DNA of 64,000 nucleotides, taken from Hermodice carunculata. Its lineage: Eukaryota > Annelida > Polychaeta > Eunicida > Amphinomidae. Shown here one piece after another: positions 22,404-33,913 of this stretch. The notes below the pieces were generated by a model, which searched no databases, was not told the DNA's origin, and saw nothing but the letters and a program-made list of their open reading frames with translations. Position 1 is the stretch's first letter. Each line of letters opens with the position of its first letter. Location of the stretch: the NCBI GenBank assembly GCA_964020975.1, contig CAXHWN010002474.1:240001-304000 (forward strand), given 5' to 3'. Position numbers and translations under genes: made by a program.

Positions 22404-22940
22404 TTACTCAGCTTTTTTTTTCAGTGGTGTGATCAAACTATCTTGCATCTCATCTGCAATGCATTCTGTAAAATCAGCACACTTTTTGTCCGTCATATAA
22501 GTCCTGCCAAGTGCCAGTCCGTGTTTTTTTTCGAAATTAGTGACTGGTAAATACAAGGTAAAAGGTACTTCCTCTTTTGCCAACATGTACGCAATATCAA
22601 ACAAGGGACCAACTTGTGCAATCTCATATGCTTCAGCCCAAGATACTGCACACCCAATAGAGCTGTAGATTGGTAAATTTGCAAAACACTTTTTGGCTGT
22701 CTTACCACATCTATTGCTTTTTTGTGCTGATCAGACTTATTGTGCTTCATAATATTGTCCTTTTTGATACTGGTTGCAGTGGTGACACCATCCACAAATG
22801 CGGAATTGTAATTTCTCAGTCCACGTATCTTGGCTTCACGTTGCCGGCATATAACACAGTAAATTCGATTGACAGTCATTTTGTTGCCACTTTTCAATTG
22901 CAGCCATTGAAATACCAGTGGAGATAAGTTTACATACTTT
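22404..22940 (-). pseudogene. hAT/C17orf113-like zinc-finger N-terminal fragment
   Basis: The minus strand reads FQWLQLKSGNKMTVNRIYC then VICRQREAKIRGLRNYNSAF, a CxxC followed by KHNKSDQHKKA (H-x5-H). This is a TTF/BED-like finger as in hAT transposases and the C17orf113/ZNF862 group. A one-base frame change near 22600 leads to PLFDIAYMLAKEEVPFTLY, then KKHGLALGRTYMTDKKCADF and a stop near 22404, which fits the conserved segment after the finger. No RNase-H-like catalytic part follows. It is a broken fragment of a transposase or of a hAT-derived host gene. Confidence 0.6.
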
Positions 22941-23379
22941 GTATTGATTTTGGTTGTTAATATATTGTTATTGTTGCAGTTCTATCATTGTTGTCATTTT
23001 TTTGTCGGGTTCTGGTAATATTCAAAAGGTGGGCATCGTAACATCCTTATGAGGATAGAAAAACATGATAAAAGACTTAATTCACTTGTCCTGATGGAAA
23101 GTTTTTGTTTTAATTAAAGTAACTGGTACTATAGGTCACATTTCTGAAAAGTGTGTGATTAATGTTTTCACATAGGAGATCACTGTATGCAAACTATTCT
23201 TATGATACAATTTCTCTGAGATGGAACTTCATGCCACAGAGAAGCAAACAATAACTAGTTATGTAACAGTTTGGCAGATGTCCATTGTCTCTCATGTTTT
23301 TGGACCAATTATGAACCATAAAGAAAAATAATAAACTAAATACATGTTTTACAATATGATCAAACCTTAAAACCCCTCA

Positions 23380-24222
23380 TCTACCCACCAAAAATTTTAT
23401 CCTGGTGACTTTGAATTTGGGGCCACTGCAATAATTATTGCCCTAAGAACTTATTATAGACTTTAACAGGGGTGACAAAATGCAAAAGTTTCATGATCAC
23501 AGCTTATCCAGTTCATGAGATACTACGCCCAAGAATTTTCACCCTGGTGACCTTGAAATTAGGTCACTGTCTACTGCCAGAAACTCAGTCAGGGACCCAA
23601 GTGGCCCATATTTTTGGGGGGCCAGTACATAATTTTTTTCAATGGCCCGAAGTGCCAAAGCAAGCGCTTGCAGGACACGAAGCTACACTAGGGGGTCCAT
23701 GGGCAGGAGGCCCCTTCCCCCTGGAAAATTTTGAATTTGAGCATGAAAATGGCACATTCTGGTGACTTTTGAGTAGAATACCTTTGGCCATGGTCTAAAT
23801 ATCACATAAACTGGGCATGTCTAATCCAATTACTTTTCCAACTATGGAGTTTACATCTTAAAACACATTTTGGCTCATAATTTCTGTCAAATTACAGGTG
23901 GCACCACTAGTATCACCAGCAACGTAGAGTTTGACCTCCCCAACAATCCAACCACATTTGGTGAAGATCTGCCAAAAATTAAAGATTCTAGATTGTTCAT
24001 AATATTTTGAAATTTTGACTCCTAAAATAACATAATATTGTACGTGGCGCCACCAATATCGAACTCTGCAGAGACTTTCATACACCCTATAAGTCCTGAA
24101 AGTTATATTGGACTAACTTGAAAACTTTGGACAATATTGCCTTAACCAGCAAAAGTTTACAGAAAGACGAACAGACATGAGCAGTCGTATAAGCTCTGCG
24201 ACCATTGGTCAGCAGAGCTAAA
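23380..24222 (+). repeat. Family F/E Helentron-like 3' part
   Basis: The right end is a hairpin, AGCTCTGC-GACC...GGTC-AGCAGAGCT (24187-24216), followed by AAAAAT. The segment at 23800-23950 (CATTTTGGCTCATAATTT, then GTGGCACCACTAGTATCACC) is related to 6940-7050. The middle (23575-23780) is a repeat also present, reversed, at 58690-58925. Confidence 0.55.
23575..23780 (+). repeat. Dispersed repeat with G-rich centre
   Basis: CCCAAGTGGCCCATATTTTT, CAGTACATAATTTTTTTCA, then GGCCCGAAGTGCCAAAG and GAGCATGAAAATGGCACATT match the reverse complement of 58690-58925 along the whole length. It probably derives from a transposon or retroposon. Confidence 0.55.
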
Positions 24223-24294
24223 AATTGCAGCACCACCTGGTGAACAAATTAAGAACTAAGAATACCCAGGAGTATTCCTGTGATATAGAAGTAA

Positions 24295-25891
24295 CTAGAA
24301 CAGGCTGATTTTTCCATAGAAAATTAAATGTCTCCCCGTGCGCCGTTACTATTGTCACGCTTATTTTTATAAATAGGCATACTTTGAAAAAAGGTCAAGG
24401 TCACCAATCTGCAATCACAAGCAAGGTCTTATATAGGAACATCTTCACATAAAATTTCAACTTCCCAAGTCAAATCTTTCTTGAGTTTTACATTTTACAT
24501 GACATGCCCATGTGACTTTGAAAAATGGGTCAAGGTCACCAATCTGCAATCCCAAGCAAGGTCTTATATAAATTTCATCTTCCCAAGGCAAATTTTTCTT
24601 GAGTTATCACATCCAAGTTAATTTTTGATGAAATGCCTATGTGACATTGAAAAATAGGTCAAGGTCATACATCTGCAATCACAAGCAAAGTCTTACAAAA
24701 GTCTTGCATAGAAACATAATCACACAAAATGTCAACCTCTTTAAGACAAATCTTTCTTGAGCCCATCTGCAATGATTTTTAAAAAGTGGCCATGTGAGCT
24801 TGAAAATAAGTCAAGGTCACCCATCTACAATCCCAACCTAGTTCGTATTATGGTACATAAACATGCAAATTTCAACCTCTGAAGTCAAATCGTTCAAGAG
24901 TTATTGTGTCGGAGTAAATTTTCGGTGACATGCCCATCTGACCTTGAAAAATATGTCAAGGTCACCAATCTGCGATTCCTTGGCAAGATCATATAAAGAA
25001 ACATTTTCACATAAAATTTCAACTTCCCAAGTCAAATCTTTCTTGAGTCATCATGTCCACATTGATTTTAGATGAAATGCAGATGTGACCTTGAAAATAG
25101 GTCAAGGTCACCAATCTACAATCCCACCCTAGTTCATATTATGGTATAACGTCATGCAAAATTTCAACCTCCTAAGTCAAATCCTTGCAGTGTTTTTGCG
25201 TTGGCGTCAATTTGAGATGACATGCCCATGTGACCTTGAAAATATGTCAAGGTCACTCATCTACTATCCCAAGCAAGATCATATATAGGAACATCTTCAC
25301 ATGAAATTTCAACTTCCCATGTCAAATCTTTCTTGAGTTATCAGGTCCCCACATTGATTTTAAACGAAATGCCATCATGACCTTGAAAAATAGGTCAAGG
25401 TCATACATCTGCAATCACAAGCAAGGTGTCACAAAAGTCTTACATAGGAACATAATCACACAAAATGTCAACCTCTCTAAGTCAAATCTTTCTCCAGTGC
25501 ATTTGCAATGATTTATAAAAAGTGGCCATGTGACCTTGAAAATAGGTCAAGGCAACCCATCTACAATCACATCCTAGTTTATATCATGGTACATAATCAT
25601 GCGAAATTTCAACCTCCTAAGTCAAATCCTTGAAGAGTTATTGCGTCCGCATCAATTTTAGATGACATGCCCATGTGACCTTGAAAAATATGTCACGGTC
25701 ACCCATTTGCAATCCCAAGCAAGGTTTTATATAGGAACATCTTCACAAAACGTTTCAACTTCCCAAGTTGAATCTTTCTTGAGTAATCGCCACTGCAACG
25801 CAAGCAACAATGTGCTGAAGAACAAGAAGAAGAATAAGTGGAAGAAACAGACTCAAAAACAATATGTCCCCCCGTTGCAAGGAGAGACATA
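24295..25891 (+). mobile_element. Family C Helentron-like element with satellite core
   Basis: It starts CTAGAACAGGCTG (compare CTAGAAAAGAAG in family B) and ends ACAATATGTCCCCCCGTTGC followed by AAGGAGAGACATA, a hairpin equivalent to the family B 3' end. The same ATGTCTCCCCGT motif is found near the 5' end. The interior is ten ~145-bp tandem units. The limits are fixed by the uninterrupted family A core elsewhere, and no target duplication is visible. Confidence 0.7.
24392..25800 (+). repeat. Ten ~145-bp satellite units with higher-order order
   Basis: The motif GTCAAGGTCACCAATCTGCA or variants begins near 24392, 24530, 24659, 24812, 24955, 25101, 25246, 25394, 25546 and 25691. Three variant types can be told apart by what follows (CAAGCAAGGTCTTATATAGG; TACAAAAGTCTTGCATAG; CCTAGTTCGTATTATGG). 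Their order is A A B C A C A B C A. The A-B-C-A block at 24530-25100 recurs at 25246-25800, 716-736 bp further on. Confidence 0.8.
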
Positions 25892-26136
25892 ATTGGGAGA
25901 TTGGTTTAGGAGATAATTTTTTTTAAAGATTTATCCCCAAAAAAGAACAAAAAAAAAAAAAATAAAAAAATCACTGGAGCGTGACCATTTGAACAAATTT
26001 GGTAGAGACCTACCCAAAGTACTTCCTTGCCAAGTTTGAAGTAAATCTGATTGACAGTTTTGGAGAAAAGATGAAAAAGTGAATTACTGATGCCGGATGA
26101 CGGACAGAGGACCATCAGATAAGCTCAGCTAAAAAT

Positions 26137-28690
26137 GTGTCAACAGTCTGTCATAGTGGCTGTTTTCAGTGTTTTGCTCTCTGTTACTGCTAGGACAGAC
26201 AAAAACTCTCACTGGACATGCTGGCATTAGCAACAAATTTGAATTGACTTAAAAAAGAGCAAAAATTACAAATATACATGTAGTACCAAAGTAATAAAAT
26301 TTTGGGGAAAAATGGCATGGTGCAAGCTTTTATACATCATACACTTATGATTTCAACATAAAAATTTGTTATTTTCACTTTGAAATGTTGCTTATGTCAG
26401 CTAGGACGGATGACGACATAAATTTGTGTTGTCTTTTGGGTATATTACTGGAAAACATGCCTCAAGAGACAAACAAAACCCCAGGTGCACACCTTCATAC
26501 ATTGATAGATGTTTCCACAAGTTTCATGGTTGTACCTTGAATGGTTTTGATATGCAGGACATAATTGCGGACGGACAAGGGCAAATCTTTATGCCCCCAG
26601 TGGGGCCATAAAAAGAAGAAGTGGGTTGCTCATGGTTGAACCATAGCCAGAAATCAGCATTTTTCCATGCAAATGAGGTAGTCAGGGCCAACAGACGGTA
26701 ACCCACTGTTCGCCCAGTAAAATGGGCAACAAACAGGCTACAATAGGATTTTAGTATGTAATAAGATAATGTGTAACCCACTCAGACCCTTAGTTGGAAT
26801 TTGATAGGGGCAACGTAGATCATTTAAAAAGGGCACTATTCCATCAGAATATATGTGAAAAGGGCTCTTTTTAGCTTAAAACTCACTGAAAAAGGGCAGC
26901 TGTGCCCTTTTTCAGTGAGTTTTACAGCTGTGTAACAACAAATAGTATAAATCTTATTGTGCTATTACTACTTCTGATTATTTATTTAGTATAGATGTAA
27001 CAACTGGCTCTGTTTTCTGAGAGGTTTAAATGCACAAATTTATCAAAAATAGGGTGCAATACCATATATCCTTCAATTCAGCTGATAGATAGGGGCAGGG
27101 TGCTGGAGAAATTTCAAAGAGGGCAAAGGGGTGCTGAAGAGGGGCAGGGTGTGTCGCCCCTCTGAAATGGTGTAGAAAGGGGTCTGCCACTAAAGTGGGC
27201 AACAAATGGGCTAGAGTCATGTGGGTCAATGAATGAATGCCATGCACCTGTAAAATGTACCTCCATGCATATGTAAGCTGATACATGGAGAATCTGGGTG
27301 CTGAACGCATGTCCAAGGAAATTTAGAAGTACGGAGTACTGTCACTTTTCTAGTCGATTCCATATTGAAAAAAAAAATATGCATCCATAAATAGCTTTCC
27401 ATGCAACAACAGTTAGAAAACTATGTGCATGAATATAATGGAAATTTAACTCAACTGTGTCCTCTATTCCACCCTGGAAATCATATCTGTAGAAAATTTC
27501 CATTCTGAAGTGTTTTCTGCACAGTACCATGTCTGTTCATCTTATCTGGCATAGTTTGTTCAGCCTTGATCAGTGAATTTTGGCAATTCAACTATAGAAA
27601 GCCACAATTCAAACAGGTTGACAAAATGACTGCAATAAAACTATAGTTCACCCCAGAAGTCAGCTGACATGCCACAAAGGATTGTGGGATAGTTCTTCCA
27701 TGTTGCCCACCGTTTGCCCAGCACCAAAATATGATACTTTAAATTAAGTTAATGTTTCCCACTGCTCACCCACTGCTAAAAATGTGTTGGCTGACCTATG
27801 TGCATAAATTTGATGACATAAAACTTTACTTTTCTATTCAATCTAGTGTCCAACATTAACACACAGTATGTTTATTACCCTTTATCATACTGCTTAACTT
27901 CATAATGCACTTAGTAGTTGATACCTTTAAACCAGTTTATTTGTACATAGACATTATAGGTCTCATCATGGAACCTACACACTGTTGACACCCTTTGTAT
28001 ACATTAATATTAATAGCCAAATATGATTATGAAAGTGTTCAATATACAAAAATTGTGATGTCTTTTAATCAATTATTGATGAATTTCCCAAAAATCCTTT
28101 TTTTCTGGGGGAAATTATGTATTCTCCCTTGACAAGTTAAATGTTACTTTGGGACCCAATAGGAGACATTCATTTTTAACTGCGATCCTGCTCACTTCCT
28201 GTGTTGCCGGGGCAACAGACTGATGCCTCCACCATGATCAGGGCAGATTTGTATTATATACTACATAAACATCCATTAACAACACTTTTTCAACCACAAG
28301 AGAGCCCATTTCTAACCATTTTAGGCATCATTTATGTTGCAAATATATGTTAATACATTTTCTTAAGATTATTGTGTGTTTGTGTTGTTAACTTTGATGA
28401 GAAAGTACTTTTAACCATGCTAAATACATGGATCTGCCCTGATGCAGGTGGCTCCTTCTTTTGCTCAAAAGGTGTTAGAGTAGGACCGCATTTAGATATG
28501 AATACATCTTATTCAACTCAATGTTTGGACCAAACTTTGTTGTTCCGAGTGGAGGTGTACCGGGATTGCAATCTCCAACACTGGGCTCTCTTATTAAATT
28601 ATGTGGCTTAAAATGTGATAGTTTGATCCACACAAAATCATGACAGTGACCTAATACACCACAATAAATTTTTATTTGAGTGGCAAGTTA
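26137..28690. other. Repeat-poor region, one palindrome, no gene identified
   Basis: This is the longest stretch in the left half without Helentron-like sequence. It holds GGGCAACAAACAGG/GGGCAACAAATGGG motifs at 26725 and 27200 and the palindrome at 26878-26923. Short open frames on both strands do not look like protein and lack splice context. It is presumably an intron of the minus-strand gene. Confidence 0.3.
26878..26923. repeat. Perfect 21-bp inverted repeat
   Basis: The arms 26878-26898 and 26903-26923 are perfectly complementary around GCTG. Each arm contains CACTGAAAAAGGGCA. GGGCTC and GGGCAC copies of the inner motif precede it by 20-60 bp. Confidence 0.85.
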
Positions 28691-28703
28691 CAAATATACT
28701 CAC

Positions 28704-28782
28704 TGCTTCTTTTTGGGTACTCGGCTCCATCAAAATATGTCTCTTCTGCTGTGCTCCGCAACATAAACCCCTTTCCATTCAA
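28704..28782 (-). CDS. 79-nt exon, minus-strand host gene
   Basis: The acceptor is TTTTTAATTTACAG| and the donor AGAAGCA|GTGAGT. In phase 0 it reads LNGKGFMLRSTAEETYFDGA then EYPKRS plus one base. The composition is protein-like and both other frames contain stops. The outgoing phase (1) does not match the 144-nt exon at 18549 (phase 0), so at least one exon in the 10-kb gap is unseen. No domain recognised. Confidence 0.5.
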
Positions 28783-28929
28783 CTGTAAATTAAAAATAAA
28801 AAAATAGTCACTATGCAGCTCCTTTGAAATCTTAAAGTGTTGATCCTTGTTCAGTTATACCCTACACTTTTGGAGTGTTCACTTATTCCACACATAATAA
28901 TGCATGTTACAAGTAGAGTAGATTTTGTG

Positions 28930-29335
28930 GAGGCGCGTTTTATCGCGAGATTGCGCAGATTGTGAAAATGTAGATCTACAACTTAAAACTTGCTCGGGTG
29001 AGGGCACCACAGTCCACAGTCAGGATATGCCCACGAATAATGGGGGGAGAAAACTTAATCCATGAATGATTGATTGATTAATTATGACCAAATGGTGCAT
29101 TGCAACAAGTATCAACGCATGCCACCACATACCATCTTTATGTACCCGGTTTGTGTACTTTAACTCGGCAGATAGGCCTATGTATTTCCCAATTTGTTTC
29201 GAGAGAAATGATGTTATTTGGAGCAAATGTTTATCACAACTTGACAAGTCAATTTCCGTGCGCTGGCGTGCGTAAATTACGGGTCCTTGCGCGTCCATTT
29301 TCCACACAAGATGACGTGCTAGGCAAAGCGCAGCG
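28930..29335 (-). promoter_or_regulatory. CpG-richer patch around candidate gene start
   Basis: GAGGCGCGTTTTATCGCGAG and GCGTGCGTAAATTACGGG stand out against AT-rich, CpG-poor surroundings. The patch spans the candidate first coding exon. In invertebrates an unmethylated 5' gene end often retains CpG. This is inference from composition only; no TATA box is placed. Confidence 0.3.
29133..29298 (-). CDS. Candidate first coding exon, minus-strand host gene
   Basis: An ATG at 29298 opens 55 codons ending at a strong donor, AAAGATG|GTATGT. The peptide begins MDAQGPVIYARQRTEIDLSS and continues CDKHLLQITSFLSKQIGKYI to VHKD. An upstream in-frame Met is part of a low-complexity stretch (TATACATG repeats), so I chose the inner start. 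The outgoing phase (1) does not match the exon at 28704, so either an intermediate exon is missing or this exon is spurious. Confidence 0.35.
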
Positions 29336-29577
29336 TGGTGCAGACTGACATATGTATACATGTATATATTATTATGTATATGTGTCATTTAGCACCTAGG
29401 GTGCAGGGAGAACCCATGAAAGTCGATTTGTCTCATTTCCAGTGGGGTCCTCTCTATAGACAGAAACCAGCTGCCGCCGCTAACGCAGATACTCTCCTCG
29501 ATAAACAGCATTCAGCAAGGCCAAGGGGTCTTTTACATGCATTTCCCATTGTCATAGACAGGTCAACAAATGCTCAC

Positions 29578-29578
<1 letters not shown>

Positions 29579-29622
<44 letters not shown>
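29579..29622. repeat. (AAT)n microsatellite, tail of the LINE
   Basis: About fourteen AAT units. In minus-strand orientation it is an ATT tail directly after the 3' UTR of the adjacent LINE, the usual terminator-like tail in L2/CR1-type elements. Confidence 0.85.
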
Positions 29623-29623
<1 letters not shown>

Positions 29624-32600
29624 GTTTATCAAAACCTCCACGAATGGAGAAATTAAAAGATACATGGAGATTATAATCATATGAAAACACAAGTACAGAA
29701 AATATTACACAGTGACCAGCAGATGACAACATGGAAATGACATATCACATTTATTGAAATTATACATCACAGATATTAATAACACAAACTATAATCAAAC
29801 GTGAAAATTAAAAACAGTTCGTACTGTGACACAAATGACATTTTTCGGTCATGAGAGGGCGTGGTACCCGGCCCGAGCAGCCGCAATGCACACGCGGCAG
29901 TGAGGTCAATACCGCACTGCCGCGTGGACAACACCGGCAACCAGGGTCCGGCACCACACCCCACTGGCGCTCTTAAAAATAAGTAAAAATTACTAAAATA
30001 ACTTAATTGGTTGGATTAATCCCTCAAACGTCAGGTGGGGCTGTCAAATTTGTCTTAAAACTGTTGACGGAGGCAGCAGAGACCGCGTCTTCAGTCAGAC
30101 TGTTCCACGGGGCCACCACTCTGTTGGAGAAGTTCTCAGTTTTAGCATATTGCTTGGCTAATTTCATAGAGGGACCCCTCAACTGTCTCTATCAGAATGT
30201 TCCAAGAAAGTACCTGAATCAGTTTTATTATAGTAAAAGGGGTGATCTTGGTGCCATGGTGGTTGGTTTAATTTCTTGACACACACTGTCATACAGCATT
30301 TTGTTCCCATAATGCATGTTTGTAACACCTAGCAACCTATGCCATTTGAAATCAGGTGGATCAGCAAAGCCCATTACTTTACCGTGAAACTGAAAGTTTC
30401 ACCCTGCATACCTGCATGAGGACGGTTTTTGGAATTATGTTATCTTCTAATCTACCTGAAGTACATATCATTAATGCACCCTGGTGTGATCAAACAAAAG
30501 TTTAATGCTTATTTGGAGAGGTTAAATCAATATCTGCTATTTCCCCTATGGAGAAAAAGTGAGGGTCATGGAAAGTGATCACAAGATGTGGGCTGTCAAC
30601 CATGAACAGGATGGGCAGCACCGTCTTTAGACGAATTTAGAACTTACCCAGATACATACTAAATATGTGTAAATACTTGCACGTCTGGCACAAATCTGTG
30701 TGCGGTCTTCTCTCTTGCAATGATTCTAAATCAATATTTTGGGTGCATAAATTGAGACACCTCCATTGAATTTTTTTCTTGTAAATCTATGTCTTTTTGA
30801 AGGCATGGGCTCTATACTGGAGACCCATATTCTAAAATTGGCCTAATGATAGACAATTGTACAAACTAGAGATCTAATCCATGGTCATGCCAGTAAAGCA
30901 TCTTTTAATCATGCCAATTTGTTGATTAGCTTTGTTGACAATGTGTTCTAATTCCGGGAGTAAGATTATCAGTTATAATCACTCCTTAATCCTTTTGTTC
31001 AGAGACCTGAGTAAGAATTTTCACCATCCAGACCACATAAATAATTGATTCCTTCTCTGATATTCAGGATGACACATTTTGTAGCATTAAATCTTAAGAC
31101 GTATATCCATTGCTTTGACCAACTTGCCAGTGTATTTAAATCTCTTTGTAAACGATGGCAGTTTTCTCTATGTAGCTTTGTGTCATCTGCAAATAGTTTT
31201 GCAGTTGACTCTGCAAGTATAGGGATATCGTTAACATATATACCAGGAAGATAAGTGGCCCTAATTTAGTAAAATGAAACCCTGTGGGACACTACTAATA
31301 GTTCTCATCCATGAAAGAGCCATTACATAAAACAACTCTCTGTCTATGGTTGTTTAGGAAATCTGCTATCCATTGCAAGACTGTACCATGAATGCCAGAC
31401 TGTTTAAGTTTAAGAAGTAACCTATTATAGGGGACTGTATCAAAAGCCTTGGCGAAGTCTAACTAAATTATGTCTGTTTCAATCCCGTCATCAAAATTTG
31501 TAGGCCAGTTATACACATATTCCAAAAGTTGAGTTGTGCACGAACGTTTACTCAGAAAACCATGCTGGTCACAGTGGATAGAACTGTTTGCATACAGGAG
31601 ATTGGTCACCTCACCCATGACAATACCCTTGATTAACTTAGCTATTTGGCTTGTAACAGCCACTGGCCGATAATTCTCAGTTAAAGTGCAAGAGCCTTTT
31701 TTACGCAATGGCATGACATTAGCATCTCTCCAATCTTGCGAGAGCGGACCAGTATGTAGTGATTTGGAGAAAAGTGATGCCAATGGAGGATCCAAATCTA
31801 GGCATTGTCTTGACATGTTTACACACATGGACCCCCTAGTGCCAAACTGTCCGGTAACTCTCCAGTGTTAGAGGTAAGAATACCACAAAAATATTCACTT
31901 TCGGTAACAAAGAAGGATAATTTGCGGATGTAAACTTGCCTATATCAAAATTAACGTGTATTGTCACAAAATATGTGATAAATGACTGATAAATCATAAA
32001 TTAATAGATATCAAGGTTAGAAACAGGTTTAAGCAAAATATGTACCAACATGCACCTCCAACACATGAGAGTGCCGAACAATATAGCATTAGGGGGCGCA
32101 TGTGTGTTATGTTAATATTATCATGGCCACTGACTCGATTAGGTTTAAGCCTTGATAGTTTGGATCTAACTAATAGTGGTGTTATTTCAATATCAACAAG
32201 TAAAATGTCAACATTCTGTACCTCAGGTGCTGAAAAGTCAATAGGTGTTTCTTTTGTTAGAACTGATACAAAATAATCATTTAACACCTCTGCATTTTTC
32301 TCCATCTTCCATAACTGTCAAATCATTGTGTTTTAAAGTCTCAACTGCTGAGCTAGACCATGTAAAGTGTTGAGTGTAATTCCAGAGTCACTTCGGGTTA
32401 GTTTTTATCTGGTCCACCTGTTTGTTTTCATAGTGAGACTACTGAGATTATTGTTGTTAGGTTAGATTCTTTAAATTTAACCCATTTCCTTCTTTTCATG
32501 GCTTTTGCCAGCTTAACCACTGTATGTTGCCCAGAAGACCTTATTACTATATCCAGGTTTCACCTATATGAAGGGAACATATTTATTTGCCAAATCTGAG

Positions 32601-33060
32601 AGAGTTATTTTGAAGGAATCCCATGCAAAATGAATATTTAGAGCATCATCTAAATGACTACAACCTCAATTTCTAAGCTCATAGTTCAGACCGATGTTGT
32701 CTCCTTTATTATATAAATACACTTTTCAGGGACTCAACAAATTCTTGGTATGGGACACATCAGCTAAAGCCACACTGTTCTGTGGTCACTACTTAAAAAA
32801 GATTCATCCACTGTACAATCACTAACAGAGTGAGTATCACCTACCAGAGCCAAGTCTAAAATGTTTGAGCCCCGGGTTGGCAGATGCAGGGTGGTTCCCT
32901 TCCTAACACGCTTTCCTATTGCCCTCCTCCCAACAACATTATCTTCCATACATTTACTTAACAACCACTGTGTTTTCTTTCAGTTATAAATGATACAGAG
33001 AACAAAATTTGGCAGAACCAATCGGATCTTGGAATCTGCAGAGTGTAATGGCAGTCAAGG
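29579..33060 (-). mobile_element. CR1/L2-like LINE, about 3.5 kb
   Basis: From right to left on the minus strand: the end of an APE-type endonuclease (32764-32964; GSNILDLALVGDTHSVSD, then SSDHRTVWL with the conserved SDH); a linker (NDYFVSVLTKE, 31994-32305); reverse transcriptase (31463-31828; PLSQDWRDANVMPLRKKGSC, NYRPVAVTSQIAKLIKGIV, QHGFLSKRSCTTQLLE), then LDFAKAFDTVPYNRLLLKLK and the catalytic FADDTKL box at 31176-31193. A C-terminal segment includes IGMIKRCFTGMTMD and NSLTEDAVSAASVNSFK (about 30050-30150). A GC-rich 3' UTR and an ATT tail end it. Stops and frame changes are scattered, so it is inactive. The 5' end is missing; family B sequence begins right next to it. Confidence 0.8.
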
Positions 33061-33075
33061 AGCATACATTAATCT

Positions 33076-33128
33076 GTGTGCCAACACAGACTTCTTTCTT
33101 TATTTCGTTCTTTCTTTCTTTCTTTCTT

Positions 33129-33170
<42 letters not shown>

Positions 33171-33913
33171 GTTCCTTCCTTCCTTCTTTCTTTCTATTGG
33201 AGTTTGATCATAGCAAGGTAAAGATCATCTCAAATGTCAAGGTTCAAGGTCAATTTTAAGCCAAAATGTTATTTGTGAGGTCAAGGTTCACTTCAGGTAG
33301 AGGCCATCTCAAGGTCAAAGGTCATTTGAAGGTCAAAGGCCCCTTTCCATGGTGGCATTCTTCCAGCCATAACTTGGTCAATTTTTATCCAAATTTTATC
33401 ACATTGGGCTTAAATTGTAGCTACCGTAACCCTGCACATATTTTAAATACATGTGACCTCTAAATGTCAAAGGTCAAGGTCACTTGACCTTTGACAGTTT
33501 CATCCAGTCATAACTTGGCCAATTCCCATCCAATTCTAATCATGTTGGACTCAAATTGTAGGTATTGCAACACTGCACATTTTTATAGGAACATGTAACC
33601 TAAAAAGGGCAAAGGACAAGGTCATTTGGCCTCTTTGAAAGTTTCATCTTGCCATAACTTGGTCAATTTTCATCCAATTTGGTTCATGTTGGGCTTAAAT
33701 TGTGGGTATTGTAACACTGTGCAATTTACATGCGACCTGTAAAGGTCAAAGGTCAAGGTCATTTGGACTTTTGGACATTTGGACTTTGAAATTTGCATGC
33801 AACCATAAGCTTAATGTAATGTGACGTACCAATGGATAAAAGTTGTAGCATTAAATATTAACAACTTTTGAAGGCACACAGAGATTTGTTTTGAAGCAAA
33901 TCTTCTTTTCTAG
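33076..33913 (-). mobile_element. Family B Helentron-like element, both ends present
   Basis: The 3' hairpin (GTGTGCCAACACAGAC on the plus strand) is at 33076-33091, followed by a pyrimidine tract to 33196. About four ~143-bp units carry CATAACTTGGTCAATTTT, TTGGGCTTAAATTGTAG and GTCAAAGGTCAAGGTCA. The 5' end, read in reverse, is CTTTTGAAGGCACACAGAGA, then TTGTTTTGAAGCAAAT and CTTCTTTTCTAG. No ORF. It is the best intact copy for defining family B. Confidence 0.7.
33090..33196. repeat. (CTTT)n/(CT)n polypyrimidine tract
   Basis: A compound microsatellite of CTTT, CT and CCTT units. It lies at the same place in family B as the GA tract and purine-rich runs in other copies, so it belongs to the element. 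Confidence 0.9.

Larger units (their letters stand above)
24223..26136 (+). repeat. Family A 3' module split by family C
   Basis: Core sequence (GCAGCACCACCTGGTGAACA to GATATAGAAGTAA) stops at 24294 and resumes at about 25892 with TTGGGAGATTGG, then runs to a terminus GATAAGCTCAGCTAAAAATG near 26135 after CGGATGACGGACAGAGG. Elsewhere the same core reads CAAAGTAATTGGGTGAG without interruption, so the split is a clean insertion. Confidence 0.7.

Noticed and set aside
24392-25800. CRISPR-like array
   Set aside because: Unit length of ~145 bp, diverged units and no unique spacers; it is a satellite inside a eukaryotic mobile element.
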